Made by a program: the position numbers and the translations under genes. A stretch of DNA of 64,000 bases. Origin: Lachnoclostridium phytofermentans ISDg. GTDB lineage: Bacteria > Bacillota > Clostridia > Lachnospirales > Lachnospiraceae. This document shows, piece by piece, positions 34,126 to 42,849 of this stretch (positions are counted from its first letter, which is position 1; each line of letters opens with the position of its first letter). Under the pieces are notes generated by a model. That model was not told the origin of the DNA and ran no database searches. It saw only the letters and a program-made list of their open reading frames with translations. The stretch is from NCBI RefSeq assembly GCF_000018685.1, contig NC_010001.1, positions 2,992,001 through 3,056,000 of the forward strand, in the 5' to 3' direction.

Positions 34126-35100
34126 TTACTTCCTTCTTTGCTCTTCTCTTATTTTTTTCTTAACTTCATCATTACCTGTCTTATTCATCATCGAACGATA
34201 TACAACAACACTACAAAGAGCTGTCAACATGAATAAGATTACTGAAATCGCACCGCCATCACCATAATTTAAGCTTGGTGATAACTTACTATTTAATAAC
34301 ATTACAACCGTTTTACTAGTATTATTCGGACTTCCAGATCCACTGGTTAAAATCTGTGGGACATCAAACATCTGAATACCACCGATTAAAGAAGTAATCA
34401 TTACATAACTTAGGATTGGCATTAATAAAGGTAATGTAATCCTTTTAAATACTTGGATTGGTTTTGCACCATCAACATAGGCTGCCTCAAACAACCCCTG
34501 ATCAATTCCCATAATACCTGCCATCAGCATGATTGTTGTATTACCAAACCACATGAGAAAATTCATGAGTGCGATTATACCACGTGTTCCAGTTATTCTG
34601 GAAAAAAATCGTATTGGGTCTCCTGCATTCACAAAGCCAAACTGGATTAACAACTGATTGACTGGTCCATCTGGTGAGAATAAAGTAAAGAATAACATAG
34701 CGAATGCTGATGCCATAATCAAATTTGGCATATAGATAACTGATTTAAAAAATCCTTGCCTCTTTAGTCTCAAACGATTACTTGTAAATAGTGCTGCTAA
34801 TAGGAGAGAAATTAAAATCTGAGGTATGAACCCAATGATCCAAAGTATCATTGTATTACCGAAATATTTTAAAAACTCGGACTCAGTAAAGAGTTTAAAA
34901 AAATTCTTTAGCCCAACAAAATTCGGGCCTACCTTTGACAATCCCCCATTCGCCCAATATAACTCAAAGAAGCTGTAGTAAAACGTTGAAAGTAATGGTA
35001 TCAGTGAAAAGATCGTATAGGTTACAAAGAATGGTATTAGGAAAATATATCCCCATTTTGAATAATTGACAAATTTTTTCGATTTCTTTGGATTCTGCAT
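34126..35100 (-). CDS. Carbohydrate ABC transporter permease (MalF/UgpA type)
   Basis: 324 residues from ATG 35100 (MQNPKKSKKFVNYSKWGYIF), preceded by GAGG; an upstream GTG at 35112 overlaps the RBS. Six hydrophobic helices; EAA loop 'LFEAAYVDGAKPIQVFKRIT' then LPLLMPIL (about 205-232). N-terminal 'FLIPFFVTYTIFSLIPLLST' helix as in CUT1 permeases. Partner of the downstream MalG-type permease and the upstream binding protein. A perfect 11-bp hairpin separates it from the binding-protein gene. Confidence 0.92.
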   Translation of the reverse strand: MQNPKKSKKFVNYSKWGYIFLIPFFVTYTIFSLIPLLSTFYYSFFELYWANGGLSKVGPNFVGLKNFFKLFTESEFLKYFGNTMILWIIGFIPQILISLLLAALFTSNRLRLKRQGFFKSVIYMPNLIMASAFAMLFFTLFSPDGPVNQLLIQFGFVNAGDPIRFFSRITGTRGIIALMNFLMWFGNTTIMLMAGIMGIDQGLFEAAYVDGAKPIQVFKRITLPLLMPILSYVMITSLIGGIQMFDVPQILTSGSGSPNNTSKTVVMLLNSKLSPSLNYGDGGAISVILFMLTALCSVVVYRSMMNKTGNDEVKKKIREEQRRK

Positions 35101-35216
35101 AGGATACCTCACAAATTGCGCTTTATTATGAGTTGCACCAGCAGAACTGTGCGCGCTTTCAATCCTGCTATTGTAAAAGGAGAGATGCCTTTTTCATCAG
35201 CATACTATCCATATTA

Positions 35217-35250
35217 GTACAGCAAGGCGATTCAAACCACCTTGCTGTAC
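35217..35250 (-). terminator. Intra-operon hairpin between binding-protein and permease genes
   Basis: GTACAGCAAGG (35217-35227) and CCTTGCTGTAC (35240-35250), 12-nt loop. No U-tract follows on the minus strand. Such hairpins after solute-binding-protein genes are known to stabilise the upstream mRNA or partly terminate, so that more binding protein than permease is made (as after malE). Confidence 0.6.
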
Positions 35251-35333
35251 CGAAATAAATGTTTTTAAGTTCTTTGGTTATTACAAAAACTATATCTTAT
35301 CCGTTACACTATGAGCGATTTCGAACTCTTCTC

Positions 35334-36755
35334 TTATTTACTAAGTTCTGGATGCTTTCCTAAAACTTCTGTATAGAAGTTATCCCAAGCCTGCTGTTCT
35401 GTTACAACTCCTTCAAAGTAGTCTTTCATTGCTAATTGAAGTTTTTCAGTCATAGTCTGATCAAAAGGTGATGCTGCAGAAATATGAATATCTTGTGCAG
35501 ATTCAAGTAATACTTTGATATGATTCTGACCTCCTAAGAAAGGATATCCAAAATCACTGTTAGCTAGTTCTGTCATAGCTGCTACATTGTTAGTAAAATC
35601 ACCAAATTTGTTAGTAATCTTAACAAGTGTATCTTTATTGCATGTCATAGTTAACATAATATCTTTTACGATATCGATATTATCTGTTCCTGCTGCACCA
35701 CAAATCCATGTACCACCCCAGTAAGATCCCTGAGGCCCTTTACACATAGCCCAGTCACCGTAACCACCGTTACCAATTTCTTTTGGCTGATTTGGATCAT
35801 CAAGTGTGTAATCCATGAAGCAGAAATCCATAAACCAAGCCGGTCCAAAGTAGCCAAATACCTTACCGTCTTTTGCCATCTGAGCAGTTGACTCTGCTGA
35901 CCATAAGCTAGCTTTGTTATTGTAACCTTTATCTGTATATGTCTTAGTCTGCGATACCCATTGTTTGATCTCATCATCAACTACGATCTTATTGTTATCA
36001 TCAATCCAAGGCAATTTCTTGTTGTTAGCAAATACACGATAATCATCATCATAGCCAGATAGCATGAAGTTACCTGCATCTTTCATCTTCGCAGCTACAG
36101 CATCAAATTTTGTCCAGTCTGAAATCATCTCTTGAACCTGATCAGGATCGTCTGTTCCTAACACTGCTTTAGCCATGGATCTTCTATAAAGAAAGCCCAT
36201 TGGACAAGACTGCCATGAAACACCTTTAAGAGAGCCATCAACCGTAACAACATCCTTTGTGTATTGATATTGTTGAGAAAGATCGTCTTCTGTTAGGCCA
36301 ATATCCTTCACAACATCCAAAGTATAGTCAGTACCAACATACTTTAATGCATAGTCAGCTTCTATCAGGAATAAGTCAATTCTATCTTCCGGTGAAGCAG
36401 AGGCCTGTTTTTGTAATGCTTCATCGAGCTTTGTCTGGTATACATTGTCTTCATTAGGATTGATAACCCAATCGACCGTTACGCCAGATGGAATTTTACT
36501 AGCATAATACTCGTTGAATCTATCCTGGAACTCAGTATTCCAACAATATATTCTTAATGTCTTACCGCCAGTAGACCCAGCTGTTGTCTTCTCTTTGTTG
36601 TCACCACTCTTACCATCAGTTGAATTATCTTTTGTATTCTCTTTGTTTGTTTGGTCCTTGTTTGCTTTTTGGTCGTTCTTACCGCATGCTGCAAACATAG
36701 CACAAACCATGGTCAAAACCATGAGCATAGCTAATGCTTTTTTCATCTTTTTCAT
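35334..36755 (-). CDS. Sugar ABC transporter substrate-binding lipoprotein
   Basis: 473 residues. Lipoprotein signal MKKMKKALAMLMVLTMVCAM then FAAC (lipobox, Cys at about 24), followed by a Lys/Asn/Asp-rich linker (residues 27-65) and a family 1 solute-binding fold ('TLRIYCWNTEFQDRFNEYYA'; 'KVFGYFGPAWFMDFCFMDYT'; 'YGDWAMCKGPQGSYWGGTWI'). Captures a mono- or oligosaccharide outside the membrane and delivers it to the two permeases. RBS AAGGAGG. It sits between the LacI regulator and the permeases, so the operon is likely controlled by that regulator. Substrate not determinable. Confidence 0.92.
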   Translation of the reverse strand: MKKMKKALAMLMVLTMVCAMFAACGKNDQKANKDQTNKENTKDNSTDGKSGDNKEKTTAGSTGGKTLRIYCWNTEFQDRFNEYYASKIPSGVTVDWVINPNEDNVYQTKLDEALQKQASASPEDRIDLFLIEADYALKYVGTDYTLDVVKDIGLTEDDLSQQYQYTKDVVTVDGSLKGVSWQSCPMGFLYRRSMAKAVLGTDDPDQVQEMISDWTKFDAVAAKMKDAGNFMLSGYDDDYRVFANNKKLPWIDDNNKIVVDDEIKQWVSQTKTYTDKGYNNKASLWSAESTAQMAKDGKVFGYFGPAWFMDFCFMDYTLDDPNQPKEIGNGGYGDWAMCKGPQGSYWGGTWICGAAGTDNIDIVKDIMLTMTCNKDTLVKITNKFGDFTNNVAAMTELANSDFGYPFLGGQNHIKVLLESAQDIHISAASPFDQTMTEKLQLAMKDYFEGVVTEQQAWDNFYTEVLGKHPELSK

Positions 36756-36825
36756 ATCAATACCCTCCTTTAATTTTGCATTCTATTAATAAATAATACA
36801 AATGCCTATGTTACCTTGATTGTCT

Positions 36826-37881
36826 TTAATCGACAATCGATTGCCTTGATGGGCGATTCAATTCGGTGCTAGTTACATAGCCAACTGAACTTCCCTTCAT
36901 CAATGAGACCTTTAGGTAAACATTTGAAATAGAGGTTACCATAGGTCTCTCAATCAAATTAATTAACTGCTTTGCTGCTTCTGTTCCAATTCTGTCAGTA
37001 TCCTGTCTTATCGTAGTAAGCTTCGGTTCTAATGCCTGTGCCACTGAAATGCCATCGTACCCTGCAACAGAGATATCTTCTGGTATCCTTAAACCGCTTC
37101 TTCTGATTGTATTCATAACTCCAAGCGCTGAATAATCATCTGGAGCAATGATACAGGTAGGTGGGACTTGTAAATCCAGTAATCTCTGTGTCAATAAGCC
37201 TGACGTATCAGAATCACGATAAATTCCTTCTACCACATATTCGTTCGGTATAGTTAAACCATTTTCTCGTAAAACCTGGTAAAAGCTTACCAATCGATTA
37301 TGCGTAACCGATGAATTCGTGCCATGAATGTATGCTATTCTTTTGTGACCCTGATCAATTATGTACTGTGTTAACTGCCTCATTCCTTCCATATTATCAG
37401 AAAGAATCGATATTGCCTCATTATAGATATGATCAATGACTACTACAGGAATCTTTGAATTCACAACCTGTTGTATCTCATTGTCAAAGAAATCTGCACA
37501 GCAGGCAATACAAACACCATCGAAATTCCGATAACTGCAATGTTCCAGAAAAGTCATCTTCCTGTCACCAACATTATGCTCAATAAAGTTAATGTCGTAT
37601 CCCTTGCCCGTAGCATATTCGTTGAAGGAAGCTAAAATATGAGCGAAGTATTCATTCCTGAGTCCATGATTGAACATCGTGGAAAATAATACTCCGATAT
37701 TATAAGTTTTCTTCGTCTTCAATGCCCTTGCATTCGAATCTGGAAAATAACCAATCTCATTGGCTGCTTTCAGGATATTTCGCTTCGTTTCCTCTCCAAT
37801 ATCCTTATAGCCATTCAATGCTTTGCTGACAGTGGAAACGGAAACACCACATTTTAATGATAAGTCTTTAATCGTCGCCAT
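36826..37881 (-). CDS. LacI family transcriptional regulator
   Basis: 351 residues from ATG 37881 (MATIKDLSLKCGVSVSTVSK), preceded by GGTGG; an upstream GTG at 37890 overlaps that site. N-terminal HTH 'SLKCGVSVSTVSKALNGYKD' with hinge helix 'NARALKTKKTYNIGVLF', then a periplasmic-binding-protein-like ligand domain (HRLVSFYQVLRENG; APDDYSALGVMNTIRRSGLR; ISVAGYDGISVAQALEPKLT). Likely local repressor of the downstream sugar ABC operon and of itself. GATTGTC/GACAATC arms overlap its stop codon region (36818-36838). Confidence 0.93.
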   Translation of the reverse strand: MATIKDLSLKCGVSVSTVSKALNGYKDIGEETKRNILKAANEIGYFPDSNARALKTKKTYNIGVLFSTMFNHGLRNEYFAHILASFNEYATGKGYDINFIEHNVGDRKMTFLEHCSYRNFDGVCIACCADFFDNEIQQVVNSKIPVVVIDHIYNEAISILSDNMEGMRQLTQYIIDQGHKRIAYIHGTNSSVTHNRLVSFYQVLRENGLTIPNEYVVEGIYRDSDTSGLLTQRLLDLQVPPTCIIAPDDYSALGVMNTIRRSGLRIPEDISVAGYDGISVAQALEPKLTTIRQDTDRIGTEAAKQLINLIERPMVTSISNVYLKVSLMKGSSVGYVTSTELNRPSRQSIVD

Positions 37882-37921
37882 TTTTACCACCGCTTCTTAG
37901 CTATATCGTTTTCGTAATTTT

Positions 37922-37950
37922 ATTATATAGCAGTTTATACAAAATATCAA
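37922..37950 (-). promoter_or_regulatory. Promoter of the LacI regulator/ABC operon
   Basis: TTGATA (37945-37950), 17-bp spacer, perfect TATAAT (37922-37927) on the minus strand; then ACGAAAACGAT just downstream, which resembles a LacI-family half operator. Confidence 0.7.
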
Positions 37951-38215
37951 GTATTAATTTTATTTATATATTGATTATTACTTCTTTATTCCATATATAG
38001 GAATTTTATTGCATTCTTTTTGACATGATACATACAAAAACAAATCATTCTACTATAGTTTTCGTTAATAAAGCGAAATAAATATGGCTATTTTCTTAAT
38101 TCCGTTTATCTGAAAATTGTAAATTATACCTAAATTCATTATATTTGACGATTTATTTGAATTAAACACAACTATTTACACATTATTTAATCATAAAACC
38201 GAATCAGAGACGTGA

Positions 38216-38227
38216 CGAAACGTTTCG
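38216..38227. promoter_or_regulatory. CG-centred palindrome, candidate LacI-family operator
   Basis: CGAAACGTTTCG is a perfect 12-bp palindrome with the central CG expected of LacI-family operators. It is embedded in a larger imperfect 34-bp palindrome (38205-38238, AGAGACGTGACG...CGCTATGTCTCT). It lies about 335 bp upstream of the lacI start, in the 650-bp gap to sigG. The rest of that gap is AT-rich with no supported gene. The larger palindrome could instead be a weak terminator. Confidence 0.5.
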
Positions 38228-38489
38228 CTATGTCTCTTTAAAATTTGATGCCATATTTGTTTTTTCTTCCATTTTCGAAAATTTTCATAACAAAGAAATT
38301 TTTAGTTTAAGTATTTGCTTGTTACCCTGGATTCATCAGTAAACAGTGTATATGTTCCCTGTCAGATATAGAGTGAACATGCTTATTCTTGCCTCAATTC
38401 TGTCTATTTCCCGGATTTCTTATGTATTTAGACTTCTGCAGAGCCCGCACTTTGACATCAAATTTCACATCAGTTCGTATGATATAAAT

Positions 38490-38515
38490 CTGGCGGGTAG
38501 AATACTACCCGCCAG
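38490..38515 (-). terminator. Terminator after sigG
   Basis: 11-bp GC-rich arms CTGGCGGGTAG/CTACCCGCCAG with a 4-nt loop, 25 bp past the sigG stop; minus-strand continuation ATTTATATC. Confidence 0.8.
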
Positions 38516-38539
38516 TCTGTTAATTCCTATCTTACATGC

Positions 38540-39322
38540 TTATTTATCCATAAGATAGTTTCTCATATTTTTTAATGCATTTTTTTCAAGTCTACTAACT
38601 TGTGCTTGTGAAATTTGAATTTCTTCAGCTACTTCCATCTGAGTCTTTCCTTGAAAGAAACGAAGATTAATAATATTATTTTCTCTTGGAGATAATCTCG
38701 CCATCGCTTCCTTTAATGAGATTTCTTCCACCCAGTTTTCTTCTTTATTCTTTTTGTCACTTACCTGGTCCATAATATATAAAGTGTCTCCACCCTCTGA
38801 ATAGACAGGCTCATACAAAGATACTGGGCTCTGGATTGCATCAAGTGCTGCCACAATATCTTCCTGACTAATTCCAACTTCATTTGCAATCTCACAAACC
38901 GTTGGTTCTTTATCATTTTTCTTAAGAAGCATTTCTTTCGCATAAATTGCTTTATAAGCAGTATCCCTTAAAGAACGGGATACACGGATCGCATTATTAT
39001 CTCTTAAATAACGACGTATCTCACCAATTATCATTGGTACTGCATAGGTTGAAAACTTTACACCTTGCGTGATGTCAAAATTATCGATTGCTTTCATTAA
39101 ACCAATACAACCAATTTGAAACAAATCGTCAACATTTTCATTACTATTTGAAAATCGTTGTATGATGCTTAGCACCAATCGTAGGTTTCCTTTGATATAC
39201 AGCTCTCTAGCTTCCTTATCACCTTGCTTGATTCTTTCAAATAAAGCATCCTTTTCTTCACCCTTTAACAACGGCAATTTCGATGTATTTACTCCACAAA
39301 TTTCTACCTTATAAAGAGCCAT
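38540..39322 (-). CDS. sigG: RNA polymerase sigma-G factor (late forespore)
   Basis: 260 residues from ATG 39322, 7 nt after GGGAGG. The N-terminus 'YKVEICGVNTSKLPLLKGEE' is diagnostic of SigG, which anti-sigma factors recognise. Region 2 'NLRLVLSIIQRFSNSNENVD' and 'DLFQIGCIGLMKAIDNFD'; region 2.4 'GEIRRYLRDNNAIRVSRSLR'; region 4 HTH 'KTQMEVAEEIQISQAQVSRL'. Directs late forespore gene expression. It follows sigE as in Bacillus and clostridia, with its own promoter-like site in the gap. Confidence 0.97.
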   Translation of the reverse strand: MALYKVEICGVNTSKLPLLKGEEKDALFERIKQGDKEARELYIKGNLRLVLSIIQRFSNSNENVDDLFQIGCIGLMKAIDNFDITQGVKFSTYAVPMIIGEIRRYLRDNNAIRVSRSLRDTAYKAIYAKEMLLKKNDKEPTVCEIANEVGISQEDIVAALDAIQSPVSLYEPVYSEGGDTLYIMDQVSDKKNKEENWVEEISLKEAMARLSPRENNIINLRFFQGKTQMEVAEEIQISQAQVSRLEKNALKNMRNYLMDK

Positions 39323-39371
39323 AATGAAACCTCCCAGATTAACCATTTTATTCTGAAGTCATAATAAAATG

Positions 39372-39397
39372 ATTTACCGGAAGGTCTCTTTTTATAC
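39372..39397 (-). promoter_or_regulatory. Candidate sigma-F/G type promoter of sigG
   Basis: GTATA (39393-39397) and GGTAAAT (39372-39378) separated by 14 bp on the minus strand, resembling the forespore consensus GYATA-N15-GGNNANANTR. This fits the known control of sigG by sigma-F and itself, but spacing and several -10 bases deviate. Confidence 0.4.
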
Positions 39398-39434
39398 GAT
39401 ATTTCTAATGTTATTTTTTGTTAATTTTATCCTT

Positions 39435-40196
39435 TTATTCACATCGTAGCATTTCCTTTTTTAAACGCTTAATTATCTTCTTCTCCAAACGAGAAATATA
39501 AGACTGCGAAATCCCTAGCATATCTGCCACTTCTTTTTGTGTACGTTCGTTACCATCTGCAGTGTTTAAACCAAATCGTAACGAAACTATAATTTTTTCA
39601 CGGTCATTTAATTTAGAAAGTGCTCTACCAAGGAGTTTCTTATCGACTTCGTCTTCTATGTTTTTGTATATTACATCTTCCTCCGTACCAAGGATATCAG
39701 ACAATAACAATTCATTACCGTCCCAATCTACATTAAGCGGCTCATCAATAGATACCTCAAGCTTTGTTTTACTATTTCTACGTAAATACATCAGGATTTC
39801 ATTTTCGATGCAACGAGAGGCATAAGTAGCCAATTTAATATTTTTATCCGGATTAAACGTGTTTATCGCCTTAATTAGCCCAATCGTCCCTATTGAGATT
39901 AAATCCTCTACCCCTACGCCTGTATTATCAAATTTTTTTGCTATGTAAACTACCAGCCTTAAGTTATGTTCTACTAGTAATGATTTCGCCTCCACATCAT
40001 CCGGTGTACCAAGTTTCATAATTGCATCTGCTTCTCTCTTGGCATCCAAAGGAGCCGGCAAAACTTCAGCACCCCCAATATAGTGAATTTCCCCTTTTTT
40101 CTTCAAGAATAACTCACGAAAACTTGGTATCATACGGAACTGAAATTTATTTTGGATTGTGATTTTTAATAGCATCTTGGCAAGCTCCCTTCTCAT
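39435..40196 (-). CDS. sigE: RNA polymerase sigma-E factor precursor (mother cell)
   Basis: 253 residues. The basic, hydrophobic pro-sequence (MRRELAKMLLKITIQNKFQF...) precedes 'GEIHYIGGAEVLPAPL', which aligns with the SpoIIGA cleavage region (EVYYIGGSEALP in B. subtilis); maturation is expected near His38-Tyr39. Sigma regions: 'LVEHNLRLVVYIAKKFDNTG', 'EDLISIGTIGLIKAINTFNP', 'LATYASRCIENEILMYLRRN', and HTH 'TQKEVADMLGISQSYISRLE'. Its ATG overlaps the spoIIGA stop (ATGA), so the two are translationally coupled. Confidence 0.97.
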   Translation of the reverse strand: MRRELAKMLLKITIQNKFQFRMIPSFRELFLKKKGEIHYIGGAEVLPAPLDAKREADAIMKLGTPDDVEAKSLLVEHNLRLVVYIAKKFDNTGVGVEDLISIGTIGLIKAINTFNPDKNIKLATYASRCIENEILMYLRRNSKTKLEVSIDEPLNVDWDGNELLLSDILGTEEDVIYKNIEDEVDKKLLGRALSKLNDREKIIVSLRFGLNTADGNERTQKEVADMLGISQSYISRLEKKIIKRLKKEMLRCE

Positions 40197-41074
40197 TTTC
40201 CCATTTGACTTTCCTGTCCACCTATAATCCCCAAAAGATCTGTATGTAACAATACCTGATAGGCCTCCCGATTTGCAAATCCTTGATTTGACAAAGCAGC
40301 GACAACTTCATGATTACAGATACAGTCATTTGAATTACTTATAATAATCTTCTTCAATCGGATTCCAAATAAAAGACCGTTATGTTTACCAACAGAACTA
40401 TACGGAATAACGCGAATACGATTTGGATGTAATTCCTTTAATTGATTCATTTCTTTCTCTAATAGTTTTTCATCCACGACTATTACTGGTTTTCCGGAAA
40501 CCGGATCTCTTAACGAGTTCCCTGTATCCATTAATCCCTTGCACAAAATAGGCTCATCCTCTATGTAGAGCTCTACTGAGTACAACTCTTCTTCCTTCTT
40601 TCTATTTTGCCTCCATATTATACAGACGAAGCTAAAAAGCAACAAAGTAATGATAGTGATGATGACAATCGTAGCAGTCCTCTTCTCTCCTTGTAATAAC
40701 TCTTGATACATGAGATTTAAGTAATATCTTGTTTGGGTATTTAGATAAAGTGAATTCACCATTCCTCCAAGAACAAAGGTGGTTATTAGTAATACAAGAT
40801 AATTACTTATAAATGCACGCTTATTTTGGACTCCAAAAGTAATCATAGTCATAAGAAAGCCAGTCAATCCATAACCTATGAGCAGATATAAAAAAATATC
40901 TGACATAAAATATATATTGACCAAACACGATAATGCGGCACCAGCAATAGAACCAAGAACTAATCGATATAGTTTTCCTTCCTGGCGGCGCAATCTTTTC
41001 ACAATGATTAATAAAACTAGATCCATAACAAAGTTAACAATAAAGAGTACATCGATATATACTTCGAGTTGCAA
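40193..41074 (-). CDS. spoIIGA: Pro-sigma-E processing aspartic protease SpoIIGA
   Basis: 293 residues starting at TTG 41074 (QLEVYIDVLFIVNFVMDLVL), preceded by GGGGTGAACA. Five predicted N-terminal transmembrane helices up to about residue 155, then a cytoplasmic aspartic-protease-like domain with the catalytic 'LMDTGNSLRDPVSGKPVIVV' (Asp about 183). It cleaves pro-sigma-E in the mother cell after a forespore signal. A TATAAT (41104-41109) lies 30 bp upstream, and a one-mismatch Spo0A box (TATCGAA, 41183-41189, against TGTCGAA) about 75 bp further up, consistent with Spo0A control. Confidence 0.94.
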   Translation of the reverse strand: MQLEVYIDVLFIVNFVMDLVLLIIVKRLRRQEGKLYRLVLGSIAGAALSCLVNIYFMSDIFLYLLIGYGLTGFLMTMITFGVQNKRAFISNYLVLLITTFVLGGMVNSLYLNTQTRYYLNLMYQELLQGEKRTATIVIITIITLLLFSFVCIIWRQNRKKEEELYSVELYIEDEPILCKGLMDTGNSLRDPVSGKPVIVVDEKLLEKEMNQLKELHPNRIRVIPYSSVGKHNGLLFGIRLKKIIISNSNDCICNHEVVAALSNQGFANREAYQVLLHTDLLGIIGGQESQMGK

Positions 41075-41243
41075 TGTTCACCCCGCCTCCATTTACTGGT
41101 TTTATTATACCGAATATGCTTGGAATATTTTGTTGTAATGTGGTATTTATCACAAAGAATTCATTTCCCATATTTTTTAACTTTCGATATTATTCGGCTT
41201 AAATAACCAGAAAAAATAAAAAACGGAATTAAAGCGCAAAAAA

Positions 41244-41282
41244 GCCTTTCAAGCGAACCTGGTATTTTGTCGCTTAAAAGGC
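41244..41282 (-). terminator. Terminator after ftsZ, bidirectional
   Basis: Arms GCCTTT-x-AAGCGA (41244-41256) and TCGCTT-x-AAAGGC (41270-41282); minus strand continues TTTTTTGCGC and plus strand ATTTTTTT. It lies between ftsZ and the spoIIGA promoter. Confidence 0.85.
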
Positions 41283-41315
41283 ATTTTTTTAAATGTATGA
41301 CATGCACAATGCAAA

Positions 41316-42548
41316 TTATTTATTTCTATTTTTTTGTAAAAACTCAGGTATCTTAATTCCACCTGACTCAGAAGGCGCATTACTAACTTGTCCAAAACTC
41401 TGATTAGTATAATTGTTTGGTTGTGGTTGTCTCACATAACTATTAGTATTAGTATTTGTATTTGTATTTGTATTTATCTGTGGATTAGTCACTGGCTTAT
41501 TATATGTAGGCAGTGTTCCTGATGCAATACCTACTTTATTTGTAGTTGGTGCATCATTTCTCATAAAGCTTGGAGTCTTTACTTGATTCTTACTCCCCTT
41601 TTCCTCAAGACCTGTTGCGATAACAGTAATGACAGCCTGATCTGGGACTGATTCATCATACATCGCACCAAAGATAATATTTGCTGAATCTCCGGCCAGT
41701 TCCTGAACAAATGTTGCAGCTTCATTCGCTTCGATAAGACTAAGGTCACCAGAAATATTGATAATTACATGACTAGCGCCTTCAATGGTAGTTTCTAGTA
41801 ACGGACTTGTGATAGCCTGTTTTACAGCTTCTGTACACTTATCATCACCGGTAGCTATACCGATTCCAATGTGTGCGATGCCCTTATCTTTCATAACTGT
41901 CTGAACGTCAGCAAAGTCAAGATTAATAAGTCCTGGTACATTAATAAGGTCTGTAATACCCTGCACACCCTGTTGCAATACCTCATCTGCTTTTCTTAAA
42001 GCATCTGGCATTGTAGTACGTCTGTCAACTATTTCTAATAATTTATCATTCGGAATGACGATTAAAGTATCAACACTTTCTTTTAACTTCTCAATGCCAT
42101 TCACCGCATTATTCATACGTTGTTTTGCTTCAAACTTAAATGGCTTAGTCACAATACCTACTGTAAGAATTCCCATGCTTTTTGCAATAGAAGCAACAAC
42201 TGGTGCAGCACCTGTTCCAGTACCACCACCCATTCCGCAGGTTACGAACACCATATCAGAACCTTTGATAATTTCGGTTAATTCTTCCCTACTTTCCTCT
42301 GCTGCCTTTTCACCAACCTCAGGCTGTGCTCCAGCTCCAAGTCCTTTGGTAAGTTTCTCACCAATTTGTACACATTGAGGAGCCTTACAATTTTTTAAGT
42401 GCTGCTTGTCCGTATTTACACAAACAAATTCAACACCCAATATATTTTCTTCAATCATACGGTTTACCGCATTATTACCTGCTCCACCAACTCCAATTAC
42501 AAGTATCTTTGCAGCAGAATCCGATTCATTCATTCTTATCTCAAGCAA
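41316..42548 (-). CDS. ftsZ: Cell division protein FtsZ
   Basis: 410 residues from TTG 42548, 7 nt after AGGAGG (the first internal ATG at 42533 is too far from it). Tubulin-like GTPase forming the division ring. GTP-binding motifs: 'VIGVGGAGNNAVNRM' near 18-31 and the tubulin signature 'GGGTGTGAAP' (about 107-116). Globular core to about residue 325, then a variable linker, and the C-terminal peptide 'IKIPEFLQKNRNK' used to bind FtsA/SepF. Odd: the linker has an Asn-Thr repeat (NTNTNTNTNTN) encoded by a 6-bp microsatellite. Confidence 0.98.
   Translation of the reverse strand: MLEIRMNESDSAAKILVIGVGGAGNNAVNRMIEENILGVEFVCVNTDKQHLKNCKAPQCVQIGEKLTKGLGAGAQPEVGEKAAEESREELTEIIKGSDMVFVTCGMGGGTGTGAAPVVASIAKSMGILTVGIVTKPFKFEAKQRMNNAVNGIEKLKESVDTLIVIPNDKLLEIVDRRTTMPDALRKADEVLQQGVQGITDLINVPGLINLDFADVQTVMKDKGIAHIGIGIATGDDKCTEAVKQAITSPLLETTIEGASHVIINISGDLSLIEANEAATFVQELAGDSANIIFGAMYDESVPDQAVITVIATGLEEKGSKNQVKTPSFMRNDAPTTNKVGIASGTLPTYNKPVTNPQINTNTNTNTNTNSYVRQPQPNNYTNQSFGQVSNAPSESGGIKIPEFLQKNRNK
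41442..41477 (-). repeat. 6-bp microsatellite in the FtsZ linker
   Basis: About six copies of ATTTGT/ATTAGT on the plus strand, read as alternating Asn-Thr codons on the coding strand. Confidence 0.85.
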
Positions 42549-42691
42549 GGTAGTTCCTCCTTTTTCATCATCCTTCTATTTTCATCATAGTGACTCCTAG
42601 TCACGTACTGCAGATTGATGTTTTTCCTGCTGAATTTTGCAAGTACAACATATTGTGTCATACCGCTTCCAATATAATTATTCTATACTAT

Positions 42692-42720
42692 ATAATATCT
42701 ATAAATTAAGAAAATATCAA
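42692..42720 (-). promoter_or_regulatory. Candidate ftsZ promoter
   Basis: TTGATA (42715-42720), 17-bp spacer, TATTAT (42692-42697), followed by a leader of about 140 nt that contains a small GTGACT/AGTCAC hairpin (42590-42604). The rest of the 300-bp gap to divIB is AT-rich and shows no gene. Confidence 0.55.
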
Positions 42721-42849
42721 GTAGTATTTACAATTTTTATACAAAAATGTATTTAATTTAATGGTTTTGAAATTATATTTTTAACTTAATTGAAAATTCA
42801 AAATCCACCCTATACCCTGACCACTGGAATTTAGTCTACAAGGTGGTAT

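Noticed and set aside
35666..35980. 104-residue minus-strand reading frame inside the sugar binding-protein gene
   Set aside because: It is an alternate frame of a clearly coding lipoprotein gene, with no RBS or family similarity.
38346..38558. 70-residue plus-strand reading frame in the lacI-sigG gap
   Set aside because: No RBS; runs through the sigG terminator hairpin and into the 3' end of sigG; composition is like non-coding DNA.
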